Positions 20,314 through 34,500 are shown, counted from the stretch's first letter. The stretch: DNA of 64,000 nucleotides from Allantophomopsis cytisporea (GCA_024752435.1 CP103025.1:1-64000), one strand, 5' to 3'. A program made the numbers and translations. Notes: generated by a model from the sequence alone, not told the origin.

Positions 20314-23037
20314 TCAAGTCCTGAGGGCCAGCAAAAATGCTACCAGCCGCTGTGAATACGACAGGTCGTGTTTCAGCTTCTCACTATACCAGCTCGAAAA
20401 TTTCGGTACGTTACAGACGCACAGCGGCAAGTCATTGACGGTAGCCATGCCCCCATTCTGTGCCCAATTCTCATATACCTCGGCCCCGTCGATCTCGGAC
20501 CGCGCAAGTTCGATGGTGGCGGTTGCCGAGAGTGAGTTGGCGGAATTGGGGCTGGAGCAAGACGGACACCCGAGGAGATGCACGCTGTAAGTGCAGAGAA
20601 CCACGGCGCTGGCGAGGAGACCAGCCGGGCTGATGATGCGAGATACACGATGGTATCGCGGTGGAGATGTTTCTTGCTGCTGCATATACACGCGCTGCAT
20701 CTGCGCGGCATGTAAGACGGCGCGGCGCCCGTTTATTGAGTGGACCCAGGCCAGAATTCGGGCCATCATGTTGGCGCTTGTGCATTGGCTACAACATCTG
20801 TGATTCTCCAAGAGTTTCATGTTGGCATAGAGGTTGATGCTGGAAAGGTGGTATAGAGTAAGGTTCAATGGCGAGTATATATCGGCTTCTGGCGCTGATC
20901 TTCCTTTGGAAGGATTGGCGAAGAACTGCTGTTCGAGATTGTGGCTCTGTTCGAGATGGTCTCGCCATTGTCGCAGATACTGCCGCCATATGTTGATCTC
21001 TTCAGTCGAAGAGCTGTGAGGATTTCGATATGTTTTCTGATCATGGTAATGTGCTTCACGAGAGACTATCCAGAGTTCCGCCTGAAATGCACAGAGACCA
21101 AAATGGTAATCCTCCTGTGATAGTTGTAATGGTAACTTTCTAGGTCCAATCGACAGCATTCCCTCCCGCACGAGAGAGGCGAAATCCCACTTAGATCGAC
21201 CTGCTGGTTCGGTCCATAATTGTCGGGATCGACTTTCCTCAGTAAGTGCCGTCCAAAGATCCTGTGAAACAGGCAGAGGGACTCGAATTTCTTGAAATCG
21301 AATCGTAGGCGGACGGTGGACAATGATACTGAGATAGGCGTCCACTTTGAGAAGCGCATAAACTAATCTACCACAAATTGACAAATTAGATGGTTTGGCC
21401 TCCGGCATTGTGCGAGTAGATGTGGATGCGAGCATACCGCTTGACCTGATCATCGAAAAGCCATCGCTCCGTCTCTTCGTGTGTTGAGTGAGCAGAAGCC
21501 CAAGCATTTGAGAAGACACCAAGATTTCTTAGAATAGAGATCATAATATCGGTCCATTGGGTTGCCCAGCTCACTGTTGTCGAAGGGGTCTGTCAGTGTT
21601 AGTTGATGCAGTATACGGATTACTTTGAGAGTGATTTGTTTACATCGCTTAGCATTGCATATATGATAATAAAAGTCACAGCTTGAAGACTCTGAAGTAA
21701 AGAATCGTCGAGCACGCTTTGCGAGTTGATACTACCGTTCTGAAGTAGAGTGTCAATCATTGGTCTCTTGCAAAGGTGCTTGCATATTTTGAAAAACTCA
21801 CAATTCTTGGAAGCATCGTCTTCGTCACCATGTCGTTGATAATGAAAGGTATCAGGTGATGTCGACTTGAATCTTGAGTCCAGGAAGATACATTCATTAA
21901 GGCACTTGAAAGCAACGGACTACATTTCTCTGCGGAGAAGGTTGGAAGATGGAGTAGAGACCACTCTTGATGAAGGGGAAGGATTGCTGGTTGAGTGAGG
22001 ATTTGGTCAAGGTCGGATCTTAAAGGGACTAAAATGTTTTGTTCGAAACCATCTGGAAGTTGTTATCGAAAGGAAATTTTTAGAATACTTGACCGAATTG
22101 AAAAATTATTGTTGAGCGTAGAATGTTATAAGTGGGTAAACTGACAGAACTGGGGAACTCACCAGCATTGTGTGAGTTTCCCGAGAGCGAAAACACATCA
22201 TCAAATTGGCGTAAAGATGTGTAATCTCCCACTTGTAAAGATTTCTCTCCCAAGTTCTCGAGATGGCTGTGAAATGTCCACTGAGCAATGGAGTTTGGGG
22301 TAACAACCCGAGAAGCCTGCGCGTCGGGTAACATGTGTGGGACGAACTCTGCTTCAGAGACGCCAATATTAAAGACTTTCGTCGTCTGGCTTGAGAGTGA
22401 ATCAGCTTCTATGGAGGATTCCTGAGATGCGTCTGATCCGGTTGCCAAGCCGCCAAGATGCGTCAGATTATCTTCTGCCGTCGGGGTAGCTTGAAGCCCG
22501 CTGTTCCATTCTTCATCCCACTCATAGTTACCCTCTCCAGGTTCATGTTCGGACTCTCCATCCTCTATAACTGAGTTCTCTTGGCCTTGGCCAGCCACTT
22601 CATGCCTTACAATGACTGTACTTGTTCTCATAATATTTTCTTGCATACTGGACGGCTCGCGAATGCATTGGCTACCGTTGGATATACATGCCGAACAAGG
22701 ATCATTCGAGTCACATCTGATCTTTCGCTTGCGGCAGTTCTGGCATGCCAGTAGGGTTCTCTTGGTTCCTTGCAGAGGAACGTTATGTTGAAGAACATGG
22801 CGGTTTAGAATGTCACTTCAAGGATCCATTTCGTCAGCCTTAAAAACCCATCAAATTGAATCAAGCGCCAAGGTCAAGTCACCTGCGAGCAAAGCTACTA
22901 TCACATATGAAACACTTATGCGCTCGATAGTCGTTGTGCGTCTGCGAATGGCGATTGAGGTGTTCTTTACGACGGAATTGCTTCCCACAGTCTTTGAAAG
23001 TGCAGCGAAAGACGCGAGTTGGGTTTTCTTGAGACAT
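20314..23037 (-). CDS. dual zinc-finger transcription factor (C2H2 x2 + Zn2Cys6 + fungal_trans-like)
   Basis: Exon 1 (23037-22883) begins MSQENPTRVFRC and encodes a first C2H2 finger (FRCTFKDCGKQF...HLNRHSQTH) and half of a second. A 67-nt intron (22882-22816) splits the second finger, which resumes in exon 2 as SDILNRHVLQH. Directly after it comes a Zn2Cys6 cluster, CQNCRKRKIRCDSNDPCSAC plus a sixth Cys. Exon 2 ends at 22163, and exons from 22052 and about 21750 continue with an acidic linker and a helical region typical of fungal regulators (e.g. HLPTFSAEKCSPLLSSAL). The last exon runs 21522-20314. The frame stays open through all junctions I tested. It is probably nuclear and, next to the NRPS, a likely cluster regulator. 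C2H2 plus Zn2Cys6 in one protein is a known but minority fungal architecture. Confidence 0.85.
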
Positions 23038-25221
23038 GGGCCATAGGTGTTTCTTGAGGAGAGCATGCGGACGTCCTTTCGATGCTTGTGATAGAGGTTA
23101 GACCACAGGATCCTAATAAGCAGAGTAAACCACTTAGGCGCTACTCGAAGGACAAGCAGACAAAAGTAAAAGCCACGGAGTCCGATCAGCCGGTCGTATG
23201 TATGAGAAAGATTGAGCACGAGCGCACCACTATACTTACATATAGTTGCACGACTCGTTTATATGCTGATGGCATATGAGCTAGCCCGCGTTGATCTTAG
23301 AGCACGAGTTATCATAAGGGGCCGATATCAAAACATCGCACCTTACGCTAATGTAAAGTATATCTAGACTCATTTTATATTGAAGAGACGCAATGGAACC
23401 ATGCTATGGTCTCGAACAGATTCTAGAACTGTCTGTGCACGGAGGTCTTCCGATCGGAAGAGCCAAGAATACAATATTCCTTTAAACTCCGGCAGGTCTA
23501 CGATGTCACCTCTACATCGCGACTCGTGCCTAAAAGCACCATTCAGAGGCGCAAGGTTCTGACCTCCTCATCTCCAAACATCAGAGTCGAATTCGTCGTC
23601 TGAGAGATGAAATTTATTGGTTGGTGGAGAAAAGTAGCATAGTTCTGCTGCGCCCCTGAATGTACACATTGTCAGGTATCCGCAAGGATGCTTGGGAGCC
23701 GCTAGTATGCCACTGAAAGAGTTTTCCAGGTTTAATATACTGCGCCGCACGCTGTTTGAATGAATATGGGTTTTTCGTGTAGCATTTGACATCACAGAAG
23801 TAATAACAAGTCATCCAGCGAAACCATCCACGAGCCCTTGAAATATTGAGGGTCTTTTCGCCTCTTATAGAAGGTGGAAGACTTATCTTAGTGTATCACG
23901 GATGTAGACATACAACAATCTTATACTTTGTATAACTTCCGCCGCTAGCTCTTACATTCTGTACAGAGTGGGATTCGGAGAAGCTCGTTTTACGTACGAT
24001 CCCATTATGTACGCATATCGATGATTTTGTTAGATATCAAAGCTTAAGATTACAAAGGAATTTGTAACAAACTATCAAAACATTCTCTGCTCCTGATCAA
24101 CAGGGTATATACAAATAACCCATTAACTTAGCCAACTCATTGAGTCGAACTGGGTAGTTACATGACTAGCTTAATACCTAAGGCGGTGAATATATAGGTA
24201 TAATTTATGAACCATTCTAGAATAGGCAGATTAATAACGCCACGTAATATTGAATGACTTAAACGAATGCTGTATTAGTAATAGCTCTACCGTATTCTTT
24301 ATTATATAAGTGACCCATTGACTTAGAGTTGAGTTTAGGTCGACCTATTTTATACTAGATTGGGTCTAGGTTATTTAAAATCCAACTAGGTTAGGTCAGA
24401 GTCGGCCTTCCACCCAATTCTATCCATTTTCTTTTATGTTTTATTTATCTATAGCCGATATACTTTTACATGGGTGATCAATATTCGATTTCGTCAGATT
24501 GAATTCAATCTAACTAATACTTATATGCAAACGTACTAGTGTATTAGGTATAAATAAAAAGAACATCCTAAGAAACATGATACACTTATTATATATGTGG
24601 TTTCTTCTATAAATTATATACGGCAGTTCTATGGTTGAGAAAGTGATACATATCCCAAAGTACTTTAGTGGGGTCTACCCCGATAGTATGATAGACTAGT
24701 AACGGGTGTAACGGGTAGAATCCGCCAGCTAAGCGCCACTATCTTGCACAGACTAGCTACATTATATTTATTATCCTACCTTATGCACCTAGTTCACTAG
24801 AGGGGGAAGGCCCGAGTACGCACCTCGACCCGCCACAGGTTCTCCAGGATCATCCCGGCTACCTACCTGACTTACCCCAAATGTCTTTAGGATAAGGGTA
24901 GCCACTGCTCAGTTATCTACAAACTTCATCAGAGTCCGCTCGGCAAAAATGACCCACTACGAAGTAACGAAGTAGAGCAGAATCTTTTAGCCGTGTCGTT
25001 TATATAAAGCACCACGTATTTTACATTGTCTCATATTTCGTGCGATTTTGTATGTCGTTAGAAAGTTAACAAGTTCAAGATCAAGATCAACAGGGAGAAC
25101 CAGGCGTAGCGACATTCGAATAGCAACAATGTAATTATGTATTTAATTTCATTCACCAGGCTAATTCACCTCCAAAACTCCCCTCATCTCCTCGTACAGC
25201 CATATATAGTCCATCATTCTA

Positions 25222-25252
25222 TGATTCATCATCATCATCATCATCATCATCA
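25222..25252. repeat. (TCA)n microsatellite
   Basis: About nine consecutive TCA units upstream of the second regulator. It is a simple repeat and would be expected to vary in length among strains. Confidence 0.85.
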
Positions 25253-25286
25253 CCTCAGAGTCTGGTTGCTGCTGTAATTTTGTGAA

Positions 25287-25300
25287 CGCTCCGACTATAT
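25287..25300. promoter_or_regulatory. CGCTCCGACTATAT, variant element upstream of Zn2Cys6 regulator
   Basis: It contains CTCCGACTATAT, a 12-mer identical to 45865-45876 in the carboxypeptidase promoter. It lies about 330 bp before the regulator start. It is not an exact AACTCCGA copy. Confidence 0.35.
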
Positions 25301-25627
25301 TCGACTACGTCTCGTGTTACCCGCATAAGCGTGCCTATCGCTAGGGCTGCTTCCGTGTGGGATGCTCGCACCTCGGTGCTCGTTTTCGATTACATGCACA
25401 TACGACTAGTCATTCAGAATGAGAATGTAAGAATAATTCTTATTCAATGAAACTTATTTATCTTTTCTATGAGCATGAGAATCCATCATATGCATAGGAT
25501 CTATCGCAATTTTTCACAAAACTTCTCCAGCCCAAGTCCATGTTGTTTGAGTTTTTACTCTGAGCATCAGCTACTTAAATGTGTATAAAGTTCACATTTT
25601 TATCCCAAAGATCCCCTCACCAAAGAA

Positions 25628-27951
25628 ATGAAGAAGAAGGAAAAAGCCAGCATGATAAGTGATCGCACGAATGATATTACACCCTCGTCCTCGCCGCCGC
25701 ATGCTACGATACAATCTCGAAGAAGAAACGGTCACAAAGCCTCTTGTGAGAATTGTCGAAAATCAAAACTGGCCTGTGATCATGCGCTTCCTTCATGTGG
25801 TCGATGTGTCCGTCGAAAATGCCAAGACACATGCACATATCATCCGGCGCCTATGACAAAGAATGATATGGTGCCCCAAAAACGAAGACGACAAGAGACT
25901 CGGATTCCGGATGCCGGCAAGCCCGCGTCATTTATGCCAACACCTGCTTTGACGACAACAAGCATCGAAGAGGATCTTGCCTCTCACGACGACCTCGAGG
26001 GTATCAAGGAAAGAAACGTGGACGCTTTCAAAGACCTGGCAGTTGAGCGAAGATCATATAGGACAACTGAGTTTCTCGGATCAACCAACTACAAGACAAT
26101 ATTCAACGAGTATCAGATCGAAGTTGAACCCAACAGCGAATCGACAAGCTCTGCGGGTGCAACGGCATCCTACAAGCAATCCGAATTCATTCTCCTCGCC
26201 AACACCGCAATTAGACATATACCACTAAGTACGGGATGTGAGACATTGGTCAATCACAGTCTAAAATATCCGGATTTCAGTATTCACGCCCCATCCTTGC
26301 GGCTCCTTAATGATGCTTTCTGGAAAACCTTCAGCATCATTCTGGAAGAACCACGAGACCCCGAAGCCATTCAAGAGATGATAGAAACACTATCCAGGAA
26401 TACTGCAGCGCAAACGAAGGAAGAATTTGAGACTTCAGCAGAATGGCTAGAGTCATTTACCGGTGAGAATATGACTTGGGATGCATTGGCATATCTGAGC
26501 GTGGTTTACGGTCTGGCAGTCGTTGGTTTGCCAGCTTGGCACGAGCTTCTCGCACACACAGATAAGATAAGATTGTGTCGACAGATAGGGACTGGTGCTA
26601 AGGCATGCCTAGCAATCTGTGAAATGCTGGATGTCCTGAACTTAAACGTAATCAATGCCCAAACCAGCATTACTCTTCTGCAAAACTCATATGATAGCGA
26701 TGATTGTAAGTTAACCATAACTGATCCAATTTGATGATGACTCTTGGCTCACGATGTCATTCAGCTAGGCATAACTGGACGAATAATGGCTTGCTCACTT
26801 GCAGTATATACGCATTGGGGCTGCACGTTAGGACAAGCCCCAAGCCTTTCGCAAAGTCGCAGCTCGAACGCCGCTCCTATCACCGAGCATTTGCTTTGGA
26901 TAAGCAAGTTTCAACTTCAAAGGGGCGCCCACCACTGCTCAGTCGTAGGTGGAACCAATGTCCTCTGCCTCTGGAGCTTAGTGATGAGGACCTCATGCTC
27001 CAGGGTTCCAAGCTTGAACTGGCTTTGAGTACTTTGGATGATTCTGGATGGAGCTTCCATAATGTTTTACATCCAGTTTCTCATCTCCGAGCTCTAGCTA
27101 TTGTTAGCAGTTTTCGTGAAGAAATCCTGGAACTAAGTTTTGGCTCGGGGACTGGCTCGTTAGAAGACAAGCAAGCGTAAATTTTCTGTCCTCAAGCTCT
27201 ATCAACGTATTGCTGACATGCTCAAAGAGATATCTCTTTACGCCTCGCACAAGCCTATCAAGCACTGCCTACACGCCTGCAGTTTGATATCGATAGGTGT
27301 CCGACTTTACGACCATACGATCTTCTCAACGTAGTCTTTGTAAATATAGAAGTCCTTTATAGTAGGTTTCTTCTGTATCGACTATCAAGCAATGTGCTAC
27401 TGAGCGAAAACTATGAATTATTATTTAGTGCTAAGTCGATTCTGGACCGTTTGCTTTTATTATACAGCGGCCGAGACCGGCTGGCTGAAATGCGCTTATT
27501 CTTCCCGTGGGCGGTTGTTTTCTTCGGCGTGCCAGCTGCAGGCGTGCTCGCCATAGATTTGCTCATGCGACACTACACATCCGCCAATATATCGACGCTC
27601 GCGCCCGCATACTCGCGATCCGAGGCGATTCAGATACTAAGTATCTACGTCAGCTGTCTCAATGGCATTGAAAACCCCGAAGGAGCCTCCAGAGTCCCCG
27701 AGCGAATGGCAAAAGTGATTCAGAAAATCTTGGACCAGTTGCTTGAGCCTCCCCCAACGAGTCTCCCAGTTTCCGAGTCGATTAGTAACAACTCGCCATA
27801 CTTCCCAATCGACAGTGACGTTGATTTCATGTCACTGTTGCCTCTATCCACGCCGATGGATGAGAACGACTTCATGCAATGGTTGCAATCTACCGATAAA
27901 ATCCAGGGCGAGGAGATGGACCTTTTTGATGCAAGACTTGGAATTTTTTAA
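25628..27951 (+). CDS. Zn2Cys6 transcription factor, cluster-associated
   Basis: The start at 25628 gives a basic N-terminus and then the binuclear zinc cluster CENCRKSKLACDHALPSCGR with further cysteines (CVRRKCQDTC), followed by Lys/Arg-rich sequence (PQKRRRQ). Exon 1 ends at 26705 (GATT then GTAAGT). Exon 2 resumes near 26764 and contains 'RRSYHRAFALDKQVSTSKGR' and PPLLSRRW, the DKxxSxxxGRPP signature of the fungal_trans region. The final coding part, about 27230-27951, includes 'LRLAQAYQALPTRLQFDI' and a helical C-terminus. This is a standard fungal specialised-metabolism regulator. It sits between the regulator-NRPS pair and the PKS and points toward the PKS end. Exact splice sites after 27150 were not resolved. 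Confidence 0.85.
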
Positions 27952-28583
27952 GTACTTGAAAAGTCCGAATACGTGCTACTAAGTGGAAAGATGTACTCAA
28001 GAGAATATATATCTATATACAGAATAGTGCTTGCTTTCTTGTCTTCGTTCAGTTTGGTGACCACATTTCCGCTGTGCACACTGGTGATCATCCACACTGT
28101 CGTAATGTCTATGATCTTCAAAGTCCTGAAATCGATACATACCACAAGTCTGCTGGTGCGATGCAACGTGTTTAAGAGGTTTAGTTGTACATAAATATGT
28201 TATCAAGACAGTCTAGTACTCAAGTCCGTTCTGTTGTTTCCCATCGAGCAGCATACGCAAGCGGATTTCTTTGTCTCTTTCTAGTTGCTCTACATTACTA
28301 AAGTCACAGACTTGTCTTGCAAGCTGCTTTGACAACTCTGGAATCATCGATGTTATATATACTATATGACACTTGACGATTTTCCACGGTAGTCGCACTG
28401 CAATCATTCATGCATGCATATGTCCAGATACAATATATAAATAGCAATAGGGATTTTGCATGTATTCAAAAGTGACTCTACAAGTGAATGTACAATTTCT
28501 TGGGCCGGATTTCCGTCTTATGCTAGACCTGCCAGCGAGCTAAATTATAACTATACCGTTTGTCTTTTCTTTTCATCCTCTCT
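27952..28583. other. convergent 3' flanks of regulator and PKS
   Basis: Short ORFs here are not credible. This is presumed terminator and UTR sequence of the two converging genes. Confidence 0.45.
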
Positions 28584-31500
28584 CTACTCTCTGCTGTTGA
28601 TTTCTTCAGTCACAGTTGTTGCCAAGGACCCCACAGTAACACTTTTACTGAGAAGTTCCAAGAAAGGCACATCGACTTTGAAGGCCTGGAAGAACCAAGT
28701 CCGAAACTCAGCTGCAATCATGCTATCCATACCAAACTCAGTCAATGGTTTTTTCGCCGGGATCTTATCTGCCGGCATTAGGACCAGATTGCCGAAACGC
28801 ATGGTAATGTGGGCGAGCACAGCATCCTCGAGAGGGGCGCCGCTCTCAACAGCCTTAGCGACCTCGGCAGGAAGATGGCCATCTTGGGATTTGAGAGCTT
28901 CGTCAGCCTGGCCATCGAGAGCGCTAGCAAGAATGGAGGCACGCGGGTCATTGAAAGTGATGTTTGTGCCATCAAAGCCTTTCTTGCGAAGTTCGAGCAG
29001 ACCGAAGGGCTCTAATCCCGTCAAGACGTGAGACTTTGCGGCTGAGTCACAAACGTGAGGAATATTCATGCTACTTGAGAGAGAAATATCCACGATCTGG
29101 AGCAATTCCTCTTCGTTGATGGCCTGAATGCCTTTGCGTACGAGAAGAGCCTCAATCTCCGGGTTATCGTGCAAGTAGCCTACTTCTGAGATCATGCCTA
29201 GACCAATGGCCAAAGCTGGGAGACCAAGGGACTGCCGGTGGCGCGAGAAGAGATCCAGGAAGTGGTTGCCAGCACAGTAATTAGACTCTGTAGCAGTACC
29301 CACGCTTCCGGACACCGAACTCGTCATGAGGAAGAACTCTAGCTCAGAGTCTTTTCCCTTGATTGCATTGTGCAAATTCCAAGACCCGACAACCTTTGGA
29401 TCGATACCGGTGTGCCAATATTTGTTTGACATGGTAGTGAATAAAGCTTCCTACTCAATAGTTAGTCCCGGGTCACGAGTAGATGATAAAGTGATATACG
29501 TTAAGACCCATAGCTGCCTGGACAACTCCCCCAATGTTTCCTTGGACACGATTGACAACTTCCAGGCAATCTTGCATATTGCAAACGTCTCCACGGACAA
29601 CCTCACACTCAGCTCCATCACTGATCAAGTCCTCAACTAGTCGTCGTGCCGTAGGTTTCTCAGTCCCGGAACGTCCAAGGAATACAAACTTTCGAGCACC
29701 TCTGCTCATCATCCACTTTGCCATACTACTACCAAGGCCTCCAAGACAACCGATCATGACATAAGTCTTAACAGAACTAAACGTTGTCTTGTAAGTGAAC
29801 TCTTGAACTGGGATCGTGCTGGTGCCATCCTCGAGACTCAATGCAACTTTACCGATGCGATTCCTTGATGAAAAATATCTGAAAGCATTGGGAACCTCAG
29901 AAATATCAAAGACCTTCAATGGTTCGATTTTCGTGATCCTCTTATCTCGGTACAGCTCAATGACCTCGTTCAGAAGGTCAGCCCAGAGAGTGTGGAACGC
30001 GGAATCCTCATGGGCATATATGCTGGAAAGATCAAAGGCTGAGAAGGTGATGTTTTTCAAGAACGGTGCCATCTCTAGTCTTCCATCTTCGGCCAAATCG
30101 CGCTTGCCGATCTCGACGAAGCGCCCGAAGGAAGCGCAGCAACCCCAGCTGGCGTGAAGCATGTCGCCTGTAAGAGAATTGAGAACAACGTCAACTCCTC
30201 TTTGATTAGTTGCTGCAAGTAAGTCCTCTCGAAAAGATGGATCGCGGGAGCTAAAGATGTTATTGGGGTTCAAGCCAAAGTTGTCGACTAGAAACTTTTT
30301 CTTTTCCTCGGTAGAGATGGTGGTATAAATCTAGAATATTAGTATATCGAGCAATATATTTGAGGATGCGTCTTACCTCTGCCCCAATCATCTGAGCAAT
30401 CTGAATGGCTGCAACACCAACTCCGCCCGCACCAGAATGTATAAGCACAGATTCTCCTTTCTGTAGGTGAGCGCGTTTCTGGAGCGCATAGATGGCTGTC
30501 GAGTACACAAGAGGAAGAGTGCATAGCGTTGAGAAGTCCTCTTCATCCTTGAGCTTCTTGCAAGCCCAGCTTGGAACTATCTCGGTTGTCTTGGACTGGC
30601 TAGGTGCCATAACAACTACTCTATCGCCAGCTTTGAGACTGCTGACCCCAGTACCGACTCGCTCTACTATACCAGCAAATTCCAACGCACAGGTGGCATT
30701 CTTGGTATCAACTTTGCCAGCGAGTACGTAAAGGTCCTTTGCGTTCATGCCGATAGCCTTCACATTGACCTCTACATCGTCCTTCTGAATTTCTTTGGCA
30801 AGAGTGATCTGTTTGAAATAAATGCTGTCAAATTGGCCAGGGCGTCTGATGGCCAGCTGTACTGGCTTGACAGAATCGAGACTCAAGTCCACGGTCTGAG
30901 AACCTTGTTTCTGTCGGAAGGTGGCATTGAGATCGTTATCTGGGACGAAGCGGCTGACATGAATAACGCCTTCCTTCTGAATGTATTCCAAGTCAAATAA
31001 TGGATTATTGATGCTCTTGATGACCTGGAGAATGTTGTGTGACGTACGAGCCGTGTCCTTTTCAAAATCATCAATATCGTAGGTTATAAAGGTTAATGCC
31101 GGCTGCTCCAGCATTAAAGCACGTGAAAGACCAGACACAAGGGCGAAGTCGGGTTTTTTGCCATCCAAAATATCTCCAGTAGTAGCCCAAAGAAGAAGAG
31201 AAGAATTATCAGTTATGACCTTGACGCGGTCCATCTCTTCATCATTGATAACCGATAGAAGAGGTTCCTTGCTCTCGAGAAGGGAAATGACGATCGATCC
31301 TTTCGGGACAGAAGACGGGTTGACCTCGCTGAAAGCAAGACGTTTGACTTGGATCTCGGAAGTGGCAATGCTAGAACAAATTGCGTCGCCCAGCACGTTT
31401 TGAACTTGTTCAACCACAATAACTGATTTACTTTTAGTAACCGTCGAAAGTTGATTCTCACTTTTGGGTCGTATCAAGCTAACTCTAGTCACTCCGTCCT

Positions 31501-34500
31501 TGAGTATGGATGAGACAGTATCGAAGTCTGCTTTTAAGCAGTCCGTATCATTTTTGTTTGATGACAAGGACAGAATCGTACCGGCCGGAGAGAGGAGATT
31601 CGCCAAGATGTCTATATTCTGCAAATATTTTCCTGCTGTATGCTTTTCAGAAAGAAGAATCAGGTCAAACTTTTCGTCGTTGACATTGGACTCCGTCGAA
31701 TTTGCGACGGAAGTCTGTAAATCCCATGAAGTAGCCAAGATAGCTCCATCATCCGCAATTTTGCCAGTCGAGTACGATTTAAGCCTCTTGTAATCACTAT
31801 TTGAGAATAGAAGCGCTAGAACTGCTTTGGTGAAATCAATCCCACAAGAGCCAAGTTCAAGCATCTTCATCCTTGGATTCCTGTGGGTGAGAAGGTTCAG
31901 AGAAGCTCCCAGCTTCAATAAACCCTCATCGCCCACTGAGGATCGAGCTTCCATGACAAATTGATCTAGAAACTTGGTGAAGTCCTCAGCTCGAATCAAC
32001 TCTGGCCCACAAACTTCAGGCTTCCATACGACACGCAGCATAGGGTGACGCGCGATTTCAGCTTCATCGGGGGCCGAGATTGCCTCGTAATGATTGAGCC
32101 TTCCGGATTCTAGCACGGCAACTACTTCGTTATTCTCGTTCACTAACTCCGCATTGAAAGAGGCAGAACTGACTCCGGTCACAAAGGATTCTGCATTGAT
32201 AGACCATCGATGCTCTGAGACTGCGGAAGGTATTGTGAAAGTTACCTTGGCAATTTTTGTTGGAACAAATGCCTCCATGTCTCGGGTTCGACCAGAGGCT
32301 GTTGCAATGATCCCTGCCTGAATCATGGCATCAATTGTGATTGGGTGGAACGGATAGGCTGGTGACGACTGAGTATCTCCTTCCGACTTTTGAAGGAGAG
32401 GTACATTGGCCCTACAGATTTTCTCTGATCTCGATCGGGGTACGAAAACATCGCGGATTGTTTGAAAGGTTGTCCCATACTTCAGACCCTTTTTAGAGAA
32501 CCTTTCGTACCAGATTCTGCTTGCGGATGGCTCTAAGAGAGACGAATTGACTTGGTATTTGGGACTCTTGAGGCCAGCCGATGTATTTAAACTAACTGAG
32601 CCCGTTACGTGAACAGTGGGAGTCCCTTCTCTGTAGGTGGAGATTGTAAAGTCCCACCAGATATCGGAGTTTGTCGCTTTGGTATTAGGTGTAGGACGGA
32701 TATTTGTGAACATTTCCACTTGTGATGCCATTCCCCCTGGGATAGTGAGCGCAGATAATATATGAACATTCTTGAGCAAGACAGAGACCCCGGGGTCAAG
32801 AGGATGTTCCATGGCCTGACTGATAGCTTCAACGGCCATTGCGATGAATCCACCGCCTGGGAAAACCGTTGAATCTTCAAGTTTGTGGTCTTGTAGCCAG
32901 CTGATGTCATCCATTTTCAATATGTTTCTCCAGGTAAACTCGGTCTCACTACCAGCGGTGATCTTAGAGCCTAAAATCTCGTGCCGAGGATGCATACGAT
33001 TTCTGAACTCAATGCTTTGCCGCGGTTCGTTCCAAAGTGTCGTTTCGTATGCCCAACGGTATGCTGGTAGATTGGGTATAACTTTCTGCTGTACAGGGTA
33101 GCTCTTGTTGTAGCTGGCCACTGGGTAATTGACTTTTCCTATTGTCACATCATTACCATATAACCACAATCTCCCAGCAAGGCTAAGGACGGTTTCGATG
33201 GCGTTTTTTCCGCGGTAGATGGCCGAAGAATACGGGAGAGATTCGACTGGAATACCAAGCTTTGTTCGAATTTGCTTAATCGGCAACTCAAGAGCTGCAT
33301 GAGGGCCCAGCTCTATCATATGAAATTCGTTGACTTCCGTCAAACGAGTGACAGCTGTTGAGAATAAGACAGGGTTTTCAAGGTTGGATCTCCAGTAGTC
33401 TGCTCCGAAGTTGTTTTCCTTGATGTTTCCAGTGACTGAAGAAACAAACATTGGCCCGGTGCTTAGTTTGGTTGACACATCGAGTGTTGCAAAGACTTCG
33501 TTGAGCAGGTTCTCATATTCTTGTCCAATAACTTGCATATGATGTGAATGATATGCTCGGCCACCAGTCTTGAGCTTCCTTGCGAAAAGCTTTCGGCTTT
33601 GAAGGTTGGCAAGCAACGAGTCGATGGCCATTTCGTCTCCCGAGATCGTGACACCCTCTGGAGAATTGACGCAAGCAACGCATACCTGTGATTCCAAGCC
33701 CAATGACACAATATCTTCCGCAGCATCTTCGGCCGAAATTCCAGCTGCCATCATCGCACCCTGTAAGTGTTGCTTCCCAACCACATAGCCTCTATAGTAC
33801 GCGGATACAATCGCTTGGCCCATTGAGAGGTGACCGCAGGCAAAAGCAGCCGCTATCTCCCCTGATGAATGACCTGCCACTGCAGCAGGCAAAATGTCCC
33901 AGGATTTCAGAAGCAAGATTAAACCAATCTGAAGTGCTGTGCAAATCGGTTGAGAATGCGTCACTTCGTTGATCTTGCTTGTCTCCGCTGAGTCTAGTAT
34001 TGCGGCCTTGATGGTCCATTGAGGCGGATGTGGCAATGCTTGTAGAATGGAATCCATCTCCGCAATAGCGAGTCTAAATACTGGAAACTCGTTGAAGAGT
34101 TGCAGACCCATCTGTGGCCATTGGGCGCCTTGACCGGTGAAGATGAAGGCCACCTTCGATGGTGAAGTTGACACATCGAAGCTGCTGATACGCAAGTTCT
34201 CCAGATTGAGCTTGTTCTGGATATCTTCCTGATTGCTCACGATAAAACCACGACTCTTTAGATGAGACCGACGTTGTCCTAGTGTATAAGCAAGATCGGA
34301 GAGCTTTACGTTGGTTTTTTCGAAATTGGCCAGATCTTCTACACGCGCCTCCAAAGATTTGAGGGTATTGGCGGAAAATAGTAGCAAAAATGTTGTTCTT
34401 GTTTCCAGCATAGGTGCCAATTCAGGATCAACAGTGGCCGTAGGTATTAAACTCTCAGCGCTCTCGAGAATAACGTGAGCATTAGCACCTCCGTAGCCAA

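Larger units (their letters stand above)
23038..25627. other. 2.6-kb gene-free region with AT-rich, probably RIP-affected island
   Basis: From about 23,950 to 25,130 the sequence becomes AT-rich and stop-dense, with a short GC-richer core (about 24,690-24,900, containing CTCGACCCGCCACAGG). This fits a small decayed transposon or LTR remnant, but no element ends could be proved. It lies between the NRPS half and the PKS half of the cluster. The proximal parts should carry the promoters of both regulators. Confidence 0.5.
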
